DNA of 64,000 nt from Spisula solida (taxonomy: Eukaryota; Mollusca; Bivalvia; Venerida; Mactridae): positions 26,449,501 to 26,513,500 of the forward strand of contig OX365944.1 in the NCBI GenBank assembly GCA_947247005.1. Direction: 5' to 3'. The position numbers were made by a program, and so were the translations under genes. This document shows positions 23,824-34,706 of this stretch, piece by piece. The stretch's first letter is position 1, and the number at the start of each line of letters is the position of its first letter. A model generated the notes under the pieces. The model was given only the letters and a program-made list of their open reading frames with translations. It did not search any database and had not been told where the DNA came from.

Positions 23824-24245
23824 CAGTGTAGCAATACCATGTGACTCTGACATCACTAAAATATCAAATCCACTACGATATTTGTTGACATGCTTTGCTT
23901 CGAAAACAAAAATAACTTTATTTCTTCATCGATTGCTATGAAACATACACCATATACTTTCCACGCAATATGGGATCTTTTTCAGCAGCTGGACCGTTCC
24001 TCCAGCGGAGTTTTAAGCCTTTGTCCTTTCCAACGTTTCACAGGGTGCTGGAGAAAACGGCCCGTCAGCTGCTAGGGATGCTACATTCCGTGAAAAGCAT
24101 GCATTCCCCACTTAGACTTGCGTATGTGTCATAGAAAACGGTATATAAATAAACCGATATTGTTGTTTTCGAAGCGAAGCAAACTTCTTCTTGGTTTGGT
24201 AGTCTTTAGTGATGACAAATTCACATGGTCTTGCTAAGTACTCTG
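23824..24245. mobile_element. CAGTGTAGCAATACC-family MITE, copy 1
   Basis: Inverted ends CAGTGTAGCAATACCATGTG and the diverged complement, with inner inverted arms TGCTTTGCTTCGAAAACAA. Shares 'ttcttcatcgatt..tatgaaa' with copy 2. Confidence 0.6.
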
Positions 24246-24424
24246 CTATTATAAGATACTATCTATAGTTCACCATCATCAATGTTGACATATCACGTGG
24301 TATATGACGTAATTGTTGGCTATAAACCAAGTATAAATCTAAGAACAACTGTAAGTATTTTATTATATGACCGATATTAACGACATTCCTAATGCTCAAA
24401 CACAAAACAGGTACAGTACTATCA

Positions 24425-24844
24425 CAGTGTAGCAATACCGCGTGGTTTTTGACTACAGTTCCAAGTAGAAATTTGTAAACATTGGAACACAAATGTAGTA
24501 ATAAGTATTTTATTTCTTCATCGATTTTTATGAAATCTACGCCACGCTAAGGGGAACATTATTTGCTTTCCATGAAATATAAAAAGAGTTCATCGGATGT
24601 GCCGTTTTGTCAATTACCCCGTGAAACCGTGGGACGTGTAGGTTTCACAGGGTAATGGAAAAATCAGTAAAGCTGCTGAAAAAGATCTTATATTTCGTGG
24701 GAAGCAAATAATTCCCCCTTTAGCGTGGCTTATATTTAATAGAAATCGATGAAGAAATAAAATACTTATGGCTATTTTATTTTCCAATATTAACAAATTT
24801 CTTCTTGTAACTGTAGCCAAAAATCACGTGGTATTGCTACACTG
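24425..24844. mobile_element. CAGTGTAGCAATACC-family MITE, copy 2
   Basis: Inverted ends CAGTGTAGCAATACCGCGTG and CACGTGGTATTGCTACACTG, continuing to CTGTAGCC/ACTACAG. About 420 bp, no coding. The most complete copy of the family. Confidence 0.7.
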
Positions 24845-25971
24845 ATCCATGCCACTTAATATTTTTGTAACAAACACACATCTGCTATCAAGTTGATCTC
24901 GTTGCAAAATATTATGTCGCATGGACAGTACTCATGTTTGGCTTGCGCTTAGAGTAGATCTCGTTTAAATACATTTAGGTCTAAGAATGAAATACTGAAA
25001 GATTTCTACTTGCGTCCGTAGCCAAAAATTACGTTACATACCACATGATATGTCCATACTTATCATGGTACCAAAGCGTTGACAAAAAATCATACACATT
25101 CTTAAGATGTTTAATTTCTCATCATACTAAACTTGATCTCGTTTTGTTCTATGTTCCTTACTTTTATTATTTTATGATGTATTATGCCAAGTTTGTGCAG
25201 ATTATAGAGCTCTATGACTTATTATGGCGATTGTTCGAACATTATATTCATTTATCACTTTATAAGAATACTGTAAATGCATTGCATATTTTTTCGTTTA
25301 AGGTGCCGAAATATAGGAAATATCTTGAAACTCCTACAAATGAAGTTTTGAAAGGCACATGGAATCTCGATTTTCATCATAAACTTTTGTTGTATAACCA
25401 TTGTACTTTGTTCGTACGTATAAATGACTAGTAGTAACTCACTTAATCTTATTCTTAGAAACATTTGCAGTGGTTTTAAATATTTCATATTTTGTGCTCT
25501 CGTGTATATTACTCGTGTGATTTACGATATTGTTTATTCATTTGGTAAATCGTACAATGACCAGTTACATTTTGTTAGTGTCTTTCAATTGATGTTTTTA
25601 TTATGTACCAGCCAATGGTAGGGAGAGGATTTTTATTATGTCTCTAACATATCGTGAGGGAGACATTTGATTCTCTGCTGGACTTCTGTCTGTAAATCCA
25701 CATGAATAGTTTATATTAATAAAGCCATGATTGTTTGATAGGATGCATACCGCCATAATAAGAACCCTTAGGTAGGAACGATATGTAGCAGGAATACCAA
25801 TCATGTGCCTTTTGTTAACATGTTATATTATACTTTATCTCCAGTGGAGAAGTGTTCATTTTTTGTGATTCTAATTTATAGTATTTTACAACTGAAGCAA
25901 TAAATGCAATAAAATAATATGTACATTCCAACTTTGTATTTACTCGAAACATCCATAAATTACATGTTATT
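24845..25971. other. Element interior without a convincing gene
   Basis: AT-rich; possible diverged MITE end near 25010 (GTAGCCAAAAATTACG). A 128-codon plus ORF at 25045-25431 is rich in F, Y, L, K and I as expected from AT-rich noncoding sequence; not called. Confidence 0.45.
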
Positions 25972-26146
25972 TCAAAGTGGGAATCCTGCGCGTTTTAGCG
26001 GGTCAATTTTTGATTCGTCGCATTTAAAGTATTCCTTCCGCATAGGCTGCGTACCACAAGGGGCTGCATCTAAATTTCTGTTGACTGTGCCAGGTTTTCT
26101 GTGTGGCTTGGCCCTTCTCCGGTTGGACATGTCGAAACTGTGATCC
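25972..26146 (-). CDS. Element minus-strand gene, terminal exon
   Basis: Acceptor TTTCGTAG; the split codon AG|G joins the previous exon in frame. It encodes DHSFDMSNRRRAKPHRKPGT then a Cys-Gly-Thr and a Lys-rich end, stop TGA. The piece is strongly basic, so nucleic-acid binding is plausible. No domain recognised. Confidence 0.65.
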
Positions 26147-26389
26147 CTACGAAATATAAACAAACACTGGTATAGCTTTAGCTAAATATGTTGTAGAAAA
26201 ATTTCGATATTTTCTTATTATCCATAGGGTTTTGTATAATGATTTAAAAAACTGTCATAGGTGTCCTTTGATAACACGTTTAGTTCAAAATCATATCCTA
26301 CATATGTAACTGAAACGAAGCTCAGATAAAGCTAGAATGTCCAGATTAGATGGACGGTACTTCTAGCTAGTCGAACCTATTGCTTTTAC

Positions 26390-26491
26390 CTCGGAACGAT
26401 TAACTGGTCTCCATTTGTGTTATTTTCTGTTGTCTGCTTGGCTTGCACAATGGGATAAACAGAAGCCCGGGAAGTTTTCATGTAGAATCCC
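26390..26491 (-). CDS. Element minus-strand gene, penultimate exon
   Basis: A 102-nt exon with acceptor TTTTCAG and donor GTAAAA encodes GFYMKTSRASVYPIVQAKQT and then a polar TENNTNGDQ tail. Both junctions (AG|G and AG|G) keep the frame from 26905 to 25972, which is the main support. Confidence 0.65.
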
Positions 26492-26904
26492 CTGAAAACA
26501 TACGTTTGTTCATAAATCTTTGAAATTCGTCAACTCAAAAAGTATTTAGAGGGAGGTACATTCGTAGATGAAGTTGTAGAATGATTGTCCTATTTTCACA
26601 AAGTGACTTTTTACACAATTAATTGTCTTTCCGTGAGGACACCATGCCTATTTATAAATACGAGAAAGCGATGATTGCATTACTGTCTCATTTCGAACAT
26701 AAATCGGAATCAATTGTTAGTTAGTAATGAACATAAAGTTTAACGATTTCTATAGCATCCCTATCTATTGAAAAAATGTTATATCGAATTAACACCTATT
26801 TCTTCAAACTCCTTCTCATTCAGTTGTTTGCAATGTGACTGGTCAAGCTGTCGACCGAAAATCAAACTTGGGTAAACTGATACAGTGTATGGAAATATAC
26901 ATAC

Positions 26905-27743
26905 CTGTCGGGGTTACATTTGTACGACATGATTTCACTTAAACTGGACATGATATTTGGGATATCCTTGGCTTTAACTGCTACGCTGTTGCTGAAGTTC
27001 AAGTCTTGAATTCCACCTACACACGTCTCAGCTGCTAAGCTTGAAGCCGTCCTTACACAGTAAGTTCCCCCACATAATCCGTACAGCTGTATTTTTGTAT
27101 CGATACCAGTCAAAAATCCTTCATATGCAATGAGAGAAAATCCTTTGATATATTGAGTTGGTGGTGGAAACATAGAGAAGTTAATGTCTTTTAAGAGGTA
27201 CTTTCTTAGATTCATCCATCTTTCAATTCTGTCCTTAGCTCTTAAGGCTGGGGCATCTTCAGCGTCATACCATTCTCTTATCATCTTACAGAAATCCGCT
27301 TCACGAATATTCCCATTCTGTCTCATTTTTCTTTCAACTTCCTCAGAAAAATGTGTCTGCGCATTCGCATTTGATTGTTTGTCCACTAGATCTTCAACCA
27401 TTGAGGGGGTAAGTTTGGTTTCGTATGATCTTGCAACCTTTTTCCATGCTTCTGGTGAAATATTACGTAGTCCAGTAGTACTAGTTTTTGTCCGTAAATT
27501 GGTTAACAAGTGATGTGAATCTATACACTTGCACAAAAGTTCTCCCGTTGCAGTATTTTTCTCTGGAACAGAATACCAGTCAATGTTTAGAGATAACCCA
27601 TCGACATTTACAGTAGTTGGTATAGGAAAGTTTTGCTTCCAGTCAGATAAGCGATTCGGAAATATATACTTGGCGTAGCCAATGTTCAACGAAGCCTTTT
27701 TCACCTTTGGACCATTCACTACCTTTTCACTCAAGGATTTCAA
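26905..27743 (-). CDS. Element minus-strand gene, C-terminal block with D-x-x-H motif
   Basis: About 280 residues ending at donor CAG|GTATGT. It contains CIDSHHLLTNLR (Asp then His three later), a long helical VDKQSNANAQTHF stretch, REWYDAEDAPALRAKDR and FPPPTQYIKGFSLIAYEG. The D-x-x-H followed by LxNLR resembles the second catalytic block of P/THAP9-like RNase-H-fold transposases; a later acid (YEG) could be the third. That link is inference. No upstream Met is evident; the block seems shifted in frame from the rest of the protein. Confidence 0.6.
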
Positions 27744-27980
27744 AGTTCAGTGTAGTTCAGCAGTTTTACTGTTGTTACTAGGTCATTCAGCGTAGGCATT
27801 CCGCCTTTTGGTTGCTGTATCTTTTCTACTGGGTCATTCAGCTAGTTATTATTTATTATACTTTTCGACAGCTTGGACTTGGCCGGATCTGCGCTTGTTT
27901 AGTTGGGCATTGTGCTTTGTGTGTTTTTAATGTTTTCTGTGCTCGGCTGGTTAAGTTGAGTGCTGCCTTCCCTGTCTGAC
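27744..27980 (-). pseudogene. Broken linker between nuclease ORF and C-terminal block
   Basis: One frame reads a coherent hydrophilic sequence (SDREGSTQLNQPSTENIKN ... GGMPTLNDLVTTVKLLNYTE) but with stops TAA at 27899-27901 and TAG at 27842-27844. A frame change occurs at each end. The simplest reading is a decayed piece of one long ORF. Two separate genes is the alternative. Confidence 0.45.
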
Positions 27981-29771
27981 TTAATATACTCTTTTTGGTA
28001 CATTTCCGTTTTGTTTCTTCAATTTGATTTCGACAGTAGATTTGTCACCTAATATTAGTGAAACAGCGTTAACTTTGACAGCTTTTCGCCAAGATCGTTT
28101 GTAGACGAACATAGGTCGTTTCTCTTTTATCATGTCTGCCAGAATGTCAACTTCTTGAACTGAAAACCTGTTAATCATATCAGCGCTTGTTATGTTTTCT
28201 TTTATTGTTGAAACAGTCCATCTCATTGTTTTAACCTTATTTTTCATACAGTCATATATGCTTTTAAAGTCTTCGTCAGAAAGTTCTAATGGTTCAACGA
28301 CACCAGCTGCTACTGCCTGATCACTTAATATCTCTTCAGCGCTTTCCGTATTTTCCAGTAAAGGGTCGCTTTGTACATTCCTAGATTCCATTTCTTGGCT
28401 TATGATATTCAACGTCCTTAACAATTCAACGTCTCCTTTCTCTTGAATGATATTAATTACTTCCTCCGGAATCCATGCAGCTGAACATTGGGTACTAGTT
28501 TCTAAACTGTCGTCATGCTTAGTACTGATTGAAGTTGATTTTGGGGCAGGATATGACTTGAAACAGGTAAAGGCTCTGTCCGTTGATGCTACTGTTACCT
28601 TTCCATTTCCGTTGTTGATGATGCACAACCCATCAAACACATTACCAGGCTTGACATGAACAATGTTAATGTCTTTAATGGCTAGAACAATGTCTTTCTT
28701 TTTCATCTTACACGCCTCAGTCCAAACATCCTTTTGAAGTTGCAAGACAGTGAGGGGTTTTCCATTTTCATCTCGTACCATTACTGAATACCATTGTCCG
28801 TCAAATGCTAATAATGGAATCTTGATTTCAGCTTTTCTACACTCAGACAATACGTAGTTACATGCTTCTCTAAACGAGTCAGATGAAAATTTGTAATCCT
28901 TCAAACCATAAGCCACGGGGATGGAATTAGGAATCTCTTGAGACCACAATCGGTCTTTGTTTGATAACACCCATACCATGACTTCTGATGCTTTCCTTCG
29001 TGACAACTGGTGTCCTTTCTGTAACAGATCGGAAGTTCCATTTAACAGGATATTAAGATCTTCACATACGTCGTGTACTGATCGCAGTTCAATGTTGTTT
29101 GTCTCATTACAACATGTAAGGTAAGCAGAGTTATTGTCTATATCATCATCATTAAGAAGTCCGCTTTGAAGTTCTATCGATGGTACTTCAACAAGTAAGT
29201 TTACCTTTTCTTCAATATACTTGTTAATTTGGTCCTTTAATGGACGAACGCCTGGATTGAGTTTCGTAGGTCTACGAGGAGATTCTTTGGCATATAACAT
29301 TTCTGCTTCATTTTTAATAGCATACCATAAATCATCATCAAATTCCATGTTGAAAAACGTAGAACTTTCTTTCGTGTAGCAAACGAAAATAAGACTGGTT
29401 GTATTTAGCGCTGCCATTTCGCTTAGGCACTGACAAACATAGTATTGAGGCACCGTATACATCACAGTGCATTTCTTGTCTTTAGGAAAAGGACATTTTA
29501 TTTCTACGGCAGCAATGTTGATATGATCATAATATTTCAAACTACCATCCGGTGATACTTCTATTAAATTGTTACATATTCCATTTAGCAAGTAACAGCC
29601 CTCCTCTGCATAAACATGTTCAGGAAAGAAAAATGGCATAAATCTAGCTACTAAAGTAGCTAAAGCATTTGGCTCATTTTTGGTACCATGTTCCATGCGT
29701 TGTTTCGTTAAATCACTAAACTCCACTTGCTTGTTGAGGAATATTTTGTCATAATGTTCCTTTTGCTCCTT
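27981..29771 (-). CDS. YqaJ-type nuclease domain ORF (581 codons from the internal Met)
   Basis: Contains the YqaJ/lambda-exonuclease PD-(D/E)XK pattern. Counting from the Met at 29726: E-H-G and N-E (13-18), Asp60 in EVSPDGS, Glu75-x-Lys77 in VEIKCP, and Gln99 in the YYVCQCLSEM helix. Such enzymes digest DNA ends during recombination. A C-terminal part follows with IPVAYGLKDYKF, AFDGQW and LTVLQLQKDVW blocks of unknown role. The frame extends upstream of the Met to LKEQKEHYDK, overlapping the end of the preceding ORF in another frame. Product presumably nuclear. All catalytic residues visible in this ORF are present. Confidence 0.8.
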   Translation of the reverse strand, partial: KEQKEHYDKIFLNKQVEFSDLTKQRMEHGTKNEPNALATLVARFMPFFFPEHVYAEEGCYLLNGICNNLIEVSPDGSLKYYDHINIAAVEIKCPFPKDKKCTVMYTVPQYYVCQCLSEMAALNTTSLIFVCYTKESSTFFNMEFDDDLWYAIKNEAEMLYAKESPRRPTKLNPGVRPLKDQINKYIEEKVNLLVEVPSIELQSGLLNDDDIDNNSAYLTCCNETNNIELRSVHDVCEDLNILLNGTSDLLQKGHQLSRRKASEVMVWVLSNKDRLWSQEIPNSIPVAYGLKDYKFSSDSFREACNYVLSECRKAEIKIPLLAFDGQWYSVMVRDENGKPLTVLQLQKDVWTEACKMKKKDIVLAIKDINIVHVKPGNVFDGLCIINNGNGKVTVASTDRAFTCFKSYPAPKSTSISTKHDDSLETSTQCSAAWIPEEVINIIQEKGDVELLRTLNIISQEMESRNVQSDPLLENTESAEEILSDQAVAAGVVEPLELSDEDFKSIYDCMKNKVKTMRWTVSTIKENITSADMINRFSVQEVDILADMIKEKRPMFVYKRSWRKAVKVNAVSLILGDKSTVEIKLKKQNGNVPKRVY

Positions 29772-31186
29772 TAAGGAATGAGCGAATGACGTGCCATTCA
29801 GGGCTCCGTTGTTTAACCAGCCATGTTGGGATGGGTTGTATCTGTTTATCGGTAGGTTTTAGTAAACGCATGTTGCCCTGTGAAACTGGGTTTAATGTTT
29901 GAGATGTAGCAAAATATTTGAAACCAATGTTTAATTCTGCACCGAGGCGACATAAGTCAGAAATATTTTGTAGACTAACATCAATATATTGTTGAAGTCT
30001 GTAAAGAAAGGCCTGGATTCCACTTATAGCATATTGATACTTTGACGATTTCCATTCTTTGCCCGCCCGTTCTTTTAGCTTCTCGAGACCAAAATCCTGT
30101 TTTTCTTTCAGAATTCTAGCTTCCGATATTCGAACGGTAAGTAAATATAAAATAGCACGAATCATTCCCGTTACATACGTTTGGTTTGTAGTGTGTCTCT
30201 CTGTTTCATCTGAACAAAACAAAAGTGCCTTTTTGGCATCTTCAACTGTTTGTAATTCACCACCAAGTCGAAGCTTATTTTCTCGAACGGTAGGTTTACT
30301 TTCGAATCCAAACATGTCAACATCACCAAAATCTTTATCTAAACCAGCTGTTACTTTCTTACCATCCGCACACATCATGAATATATTAGTGTTTTTTTGT
30401 TTCTTAACTGCTGACATTGTCTGCGTTAAAATACCTGGTTTGATTGTGGTGGGATGTTCGTGATCATTAGTGATCAATGTATTTGTATTAGGCACAGCAA
30501 AATTAATTTCCGAGTCGCATGGATTGACACTTCCGAATTTTCTGTTGGTAACTAACAATTTGCCGCTGCACTTAGGTCCCGACATAAATGAAAGAAATTT
30601 TCCATGGAACAGTCGATAGCCAGCCCGCCAAAATCGCATTGTTGTTTCAAAATACCACATAGATTGTGCACAAGAGAAACTATACCACTTTACAGTTTCG
30701 ACCCAGAGGAAGAGGGCAATGTTATTCAGTGGATATTTACGTTCCTTAACAAGTCGGAAGAACTGTATGAAATAAAAAAGTAACCCAACTTCAAATAACA
30801 TGTTCAGTACGTCCTTATCGTTTGCTAATTCAATGAATTCTTCAGCACCGACTGGCAATCCTTCGTCTGCCATTGGTTCAAACTCGAAGTCCTGAAAATT
30901 TTCCTCATAGTTTGAATCATCGAGATCTAATTCAAGACGCTTCTTACTGGTCTCACTACTCAAGTTAAGCCGTTTTCTTGCTTTCTTTTGACTGGTAGGT
31001 GTTAAAAATCGTTTAGTAGACAGGCGAACTGTTGACGGGGTTCCAGAGTATTTAATTGTACTGGGTGTACGTGGTCTTTGGATACGATGTGTCTGTGGTG
31101 TAAAATGGAGGATGTGTCTTTTCAGGTAGGTACGCTTTGGTCTTGAAAGCCACAAGGAAATTTTTCTCCTGGTTTTAGCCATGTTG
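29749..31186 (-). CDS. Element large protein, N-terminal ORF (477 codons)
   Basis: Acceptor TCGTTTTACAG at 31187-31189, then CAACATGG with the start Met. Residues 1-100 are basic with KKARKR (probable nuclear signal) and then very acidic. Residues 184-196 are FWRAGYRLFHGKF; CADGKKVTAG lies at 271-280 with a following GDVDMFGFE. The C-terminus QRSPEWHVIR matches the usual start of a YqaJ domain, and the nuclease continues in the next frame, so the break falls inside the domain. Asp273 could be the first acid of an RNase-H fold; weak inference. I recognise no transposase with certainty. Confidence 0.75.
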
Positions 31187-32105
31187 CTGTAAAACGAAAT
31201 GCACAGAAATTAGTGATAATTAAAAGGATTTATTTGTATCACAAAAACGTATGTCTCCCACAAAGGGATATTTATAACTCAATTATTAATGTACATTTGT
31301 ATAAACAATCCTGAGAAAAAGGAAAAATAGCTTTGCTTTCATGTGAATTTTCATTGAAATCGTGACAGTGGTTAAGGAGAACGCGGGCGAATAAACTTAT
31401 GTTTGACCATTAAATGGTCGTAAGTAAGACAATAACTGGGCTAGCTCTGGCTCAAAATTCTGTTGGGCCAATTTTTTAACCGTAATAGCGGCTGGGGGCC
31501 AGGGGGCCGCGAGGGCCCCCGGTGGGTCCAGGGCGAAGCCTTTGCTGGGGGATCAGGGGGCCAGAGGCCCCCGGAAGCTCCTGTTATTTTGCTGTTTGAG
31601 AACAGTAAAATCCACTATGAGATATATCATTTCACCTTATATTCAGTCTTGAGAAACCCTGAATTGTAACTATTTTAATAGTATAAATCTTTATCAATTT
31701 GACAAAGATGTATATTCATGTATGTTTGTTTTCTATGTGAAATTTTGTTGTTGTTCATTTGAATGATTCAATGAATGTAGACTTCTGTTTAAGTTATTAT
31801 TTTTTCCTGTATCTCCATGTCTAAGAAACTTATAAAAGTTATATGTATAATAAATGACAGAAACAAAATATCATTTTAGAACTTTTTCACGTTTATTCTC
31901 TATAGCACAACACAAAGTGACATTTCAAAAGTGGCATTAAAACATGCCATCCTAAATGATTCACAGTCTACCAACAATAATTAAATTAGTATAAACTATA
32001 TGGGTACAAGTTCTATCTTGATGATGACACATTGTTTTTGCGAGGGGTCTTGACACACAAGTTATATAAATTTTGTGAAGATATTTTTTAACTCGAGACT
32101 AAAGT
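31187..32105. other. Element interior, GC-rich block and poly(A) signal
   Basis: 31485-31585 is a GC-rich, CpG-containing block of GGGGGCC and GGCCCCC strings, unlike anything around it; probably an interspersed repeat. An AATAAA on the minus strand (31892-31897) lies about 210 bases past the stop of the exon at 32106. Confidence 0.5.
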
Positions 32106-32356
32106 CTACATCCCTTGTGCGATATGCTGTAGCCAGTCAGCAAAGTTCTGTCTTTGATGCAGCTTCTGCTGCTGACCAACAAACTTGCTAAGTTCCAACA
32201 CAAGTCCACATAAAGTGTGATCATGAACAATTGCAAATTGGTAGCTTTAAGTGGGAAACTTGTTTAGAAGCCTGTGGCAGATTTTGTTGGCATCCTGACA
32301 TCTAGAAGACTTGACATCACAGCTGATCCACCATTTATCACAATACACTGTTGAAT
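32106..32356 (-). pseudogene. Candidate terminal exon with one in-frame stop
   Basis: After acceptor TTTTGTTTCAG one frame stays open for 83 codons except a single TAA. Before it: STVYCDKWWISCDVKSSRC and CHRLLNKFPT. After it: FAIVHDHTLCGLVLELSKFV and NFADWLQHIAQGM, then TAG. Both halves look coding. It may be the last exon of a further element gene or captured gene; no upstream exon was identified. Not recognised. Confidence 0.45.
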
Positions 32357-33695
32357 CTGAAACAAAATAAGACCAATACAAAATTTAACAGAAAATATAA
32401 AGATGTAAGTGTGTGTGAGCTATACAACCCTACTTAAAAACTGCATTGTCCGAAAATACGAATATCCGAAAATGCGGTCACTTAAGAATTGACAAATTTC
32501 TTAAAAAGTTGACCGTCGAGATTTTCGAGGAATATAAGTCAAATTATGTTTTAAGACGTCATAGGCTATCCACACACAATGTTTATGGGTTAATTTATCG
32601 GGTAAAACACCAAAACTAACGTTATTTTAGCTTAGAAAATGCACGAAAATGAAGTCACGTGATCCGCTTTTTTTTCACGTCAATTTCTGCACAAATAAAT
32701 ACGATTCCCTGGATAAACTGGCGTAAAAAAAACTTATTAAATGGTAATATAATGATTAAGACTGAATAATTCAATGTTGAAAAATACGATCAATAATTAC
32801 CTGATTTATGGCTAGGATCATGCGTTTATCGCATTTCATATTCGTGACCCGTGACGGTCAATCGACAATTTCTTTCATCAGTCAATCAGGCCGCCTTTGA
32901 TTACTGATTAAACAATCATCCGCTAATTATCTCACAAACTGTCATAAACACAGTCATGTTTAACAAGCTGTTTATTGACCTAATTTTATGACACGTGGAC
33001 TGTGTTATTATAACAATCTGACTAAACATTCATGACAACATGTTCGACTAGGCTCGGTGCTTAATATTCATGTGACGTTTTATTATTCTGATATGTGTTT
33101 AAGGAGAACAAGCCATAACTCGTGCAATAATCACCGGACAAAGAATTACTGACAATACGCTACGCACAACTAGACTCGCAGGTACCAACTATTCGTGAGA
33201 AGTTTCATTGAAATATGGCCAGTGGCGAAGAAAAAGTTGATCGGACAAACTTGGTGACACCCATCTATCCGGACAGGCGGACGGACGGATATCACATAAT
33301 CAATAGGTCTCCCCAACTATTTGTTGGAGATGTAACTACTTGCCTTATATCTACCACTGCAACACAAATTCAGTCATTTATTACTAATAGCCAGTTAGTT
33401 ACAGATAGAAAGTAAGTTTATTTCTGCAAACAAGGCCATCTGCTCAAAAAACATAGTGTACAAAACAAAACAAATATACAATATACTTTGAGTTGTGTCA
33501 CATGAGCATTCATTAGTCTATATACATATAATGCAACTTTGTAAACAATAGTATTATCTGTGAAAATTCAGTAAGCTATAGGAATTATCTAGATAATTGT
33601 ATGATAACTTCAATCAGGTCACCAGACACCAGCTCATCACAAATGTACAATAGGTCAAATAGTGTTATGTGGACATATAATGTACCGGCCAGTAA
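32357..33695. other. Element interior without recognised gene
   Basis: 33150-33300 is a dispersed-repeat end with GGACAGGCGGACGGACGG, read in part as a 66-codon plus-strand ORF. Otherwise AT-rich. Confidence 0.45.
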
Positions 33696-33900
33696 CAGTG
33701 AAGCAATACCACGTGACCTTTTGTCAACATGTCCAAGACGAAATTTGCTTCACTTCGAAAACAAAAAAAAAGCATATTAAGTATTTAATTTCTTGATCGA
33801 TTTCTATGAAATATTTGTGGAAAAATTATTTGTTTCCATCAAATATAAGGTCTTACGGTAAAATGCTGTTTTCATGAGTATTTGGCATATTTCCACCATA
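33696..33900. mobile_element. CAGTGTAGCAATACC-family MITE, partial copy 3
   Basis: Starts CAGTGAAGCAATACCACGTG and keeps the CTTCGAAAACAA and 'ttcttgatcgatttctatgaaa' blocks; the right end is missing. Confidence 0.5.
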
Positions 33901-34706
33901 CAATGCAAGCCATTTACACAGTCCAAACAATAATATTGATTCACCACTAGTTAATGAAGTACATACGATGCTCGAAATGTGCAAATTACAAATACATCGG
34001 ATTATATAAATTGATCAAATTGTGAACATTTATTTGTATCAACCCTTTTGACTACTACTAGTAATATGCGACAGTCTCATTTTCTGGCTATTACAGTGCT
34101 CCATACTCTTGCTTGTTTAATACTATATGGTTGAATGGAAACTGTTCCGATGACAATACTGTTTTGTTGGTTAGCTAGTATTGTTTTATTTGTTCACTAG
34201 TAATGTCCACTTTCATACACTTTGGCTATTAAACAAGTTACCGACCCTTGTACTCTACAAATGAGTATCAAGATCATTTTAGTATTTAGTTCAAATAAAA
34301 GATAAAATGGTGAAGTTTTTTACTTTTTGACACTGTAACATCGACGAAATATATTTGGAACAAATGTATGTAGTCACCGACTTGGTAAAAATATATATGT
34401 TGCGGAAATCATCACTTTTGTGCACTAATGATGCTAGATAGACGTGTTATATGGTATCTATATACATTCGTACTATGCCAACGTATTGTATTTGACGTGT
34501 ACATTCTCATATTATTTTATAAATGGCTTTATTGTATGAAACTCGAACATTTGTATGATAATACAAACGATGTATTTTCATATACATCAGTTTGGACGTG
34601 ATGGACTAAAGTAATTCACCAAAGAAACAAAGGAAAGAAGTGATATTATATTTTAAAAAGAGATTAAACATTAATACCTGTACATAATGCCGATGCGAAT
34701 ATAATT
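33901..34706. other. Element interior next to right TIR
   Basis: AT-rich, no coding signal. By the two-promoter model it is the first intron of the minus-strand gene. Confidence 0.45.

Noticed and set aside
25045..25431. 128-codon plus ORF in the element
   Set aside because: Composition (F, Y, L, K, I) of AT-rich noncoding DNA, no motif, no splice context.
27184..27513. Plus-strand ORFs at 27184-27513, 28447-28659 and 30059-30463
   Set aside because: Antisense shadows of the minus-strand element ORFs.
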